Shown here in pieces: positions 5,909 to 5,912 of a stretch of 5,912 nt of DNA (positions are counted from its first letter, which is position 1; every line of letters begins with the position of its first letter). Source of the DNA: Pyrinomonadaceae bacterium (GTDB lineage Bacteria > Acidobacteriota > Blastocatellia > Pyrinomonadales > Pyrinomonadaceae); the NCBI GenBank assembly GCA_014379795.1, contig JACMLC010000413.1:1-5912 (forward strand), read 5' to 3'. The notes below the pieces were generated by a model. That model was not told the origin of the DNA, did not search any database, and saw nothing but the letters and a program-made list of their open reading frames with translations. Position numbers and translations under genes: made by a program.

Positions 5909-5912
5909 GTTC

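Noticed and set aside
5886..5912. Possible GTG start of a further plus-strand gene at the right edge (VTGGQVAPF)
   Set aside because: The GTG lies inside the arm of a strong hairpin and the purine-rich AGGAAGGG is too close; too little sequence remains to judge.

Overview
The window looks like a piece of a bacterial chromosome of roughly balanced base composition. It carries four protein genes: three on the minus strand (about 4905 down to the left edge) and one divergent gene on the plus strand at the right. A secreted TPR-CHAT protein, a polytopic membrane AraC-type regulator, a DUF5658-type small membrane protein and a secreted carboxypeptidase-regulatory-like protein in one place would fit an Acidobacteriota-type genome (for example Blastocatellia). 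That is an impression from gene families only; no rRNA or other marker gene is present to settle it. I see no tRNA, rRNA, CRISPR array, insertion sequence or phage gene.

Layout, right to left along the minus strand: a 122-residue three-helix membrane protein (4537-4905); a 356-base gap with no convincing gene; a 980-residue exported protein with about eight 40-residue TPR-like units, a charged coiled-coil-like linker and a C-terminal CHAT peptidase domain with its His/Cys pair intact (1238-4180); a 121-base gap holding an inverted repeat followed by a T-rich tract; and an AraC-family regulator with about seven membrane helices, which runs off the left edge (1-1116). On the plus strand, a 181-residue exported protein with an Ig/transthyretin-like fold and four cysteines in the mature part (5264-5809) is followed by a strong hairpin at the right edge.

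How they work together: the CHAT protein and the AraC-type regulator are co-directional and separated only by a short structured spacer, so a link between an exported CHAT peptidase and a membrane-embedded transcription factor is a reasonable hypothesis. It is not shown by the sequence. The DUF5658 gene has its own strong ribosome binding site and a long gap on either side, so it may be an independent unit. The small secreted protein is divergently oriented and may be unrelated. The most interesting element is the exported TPR-CHAT protein: its architecture resembles regulated caspase-like effectors, but its signal peptide puts it outside the cytoplasm, and no recognised substrate or partner is visible here.
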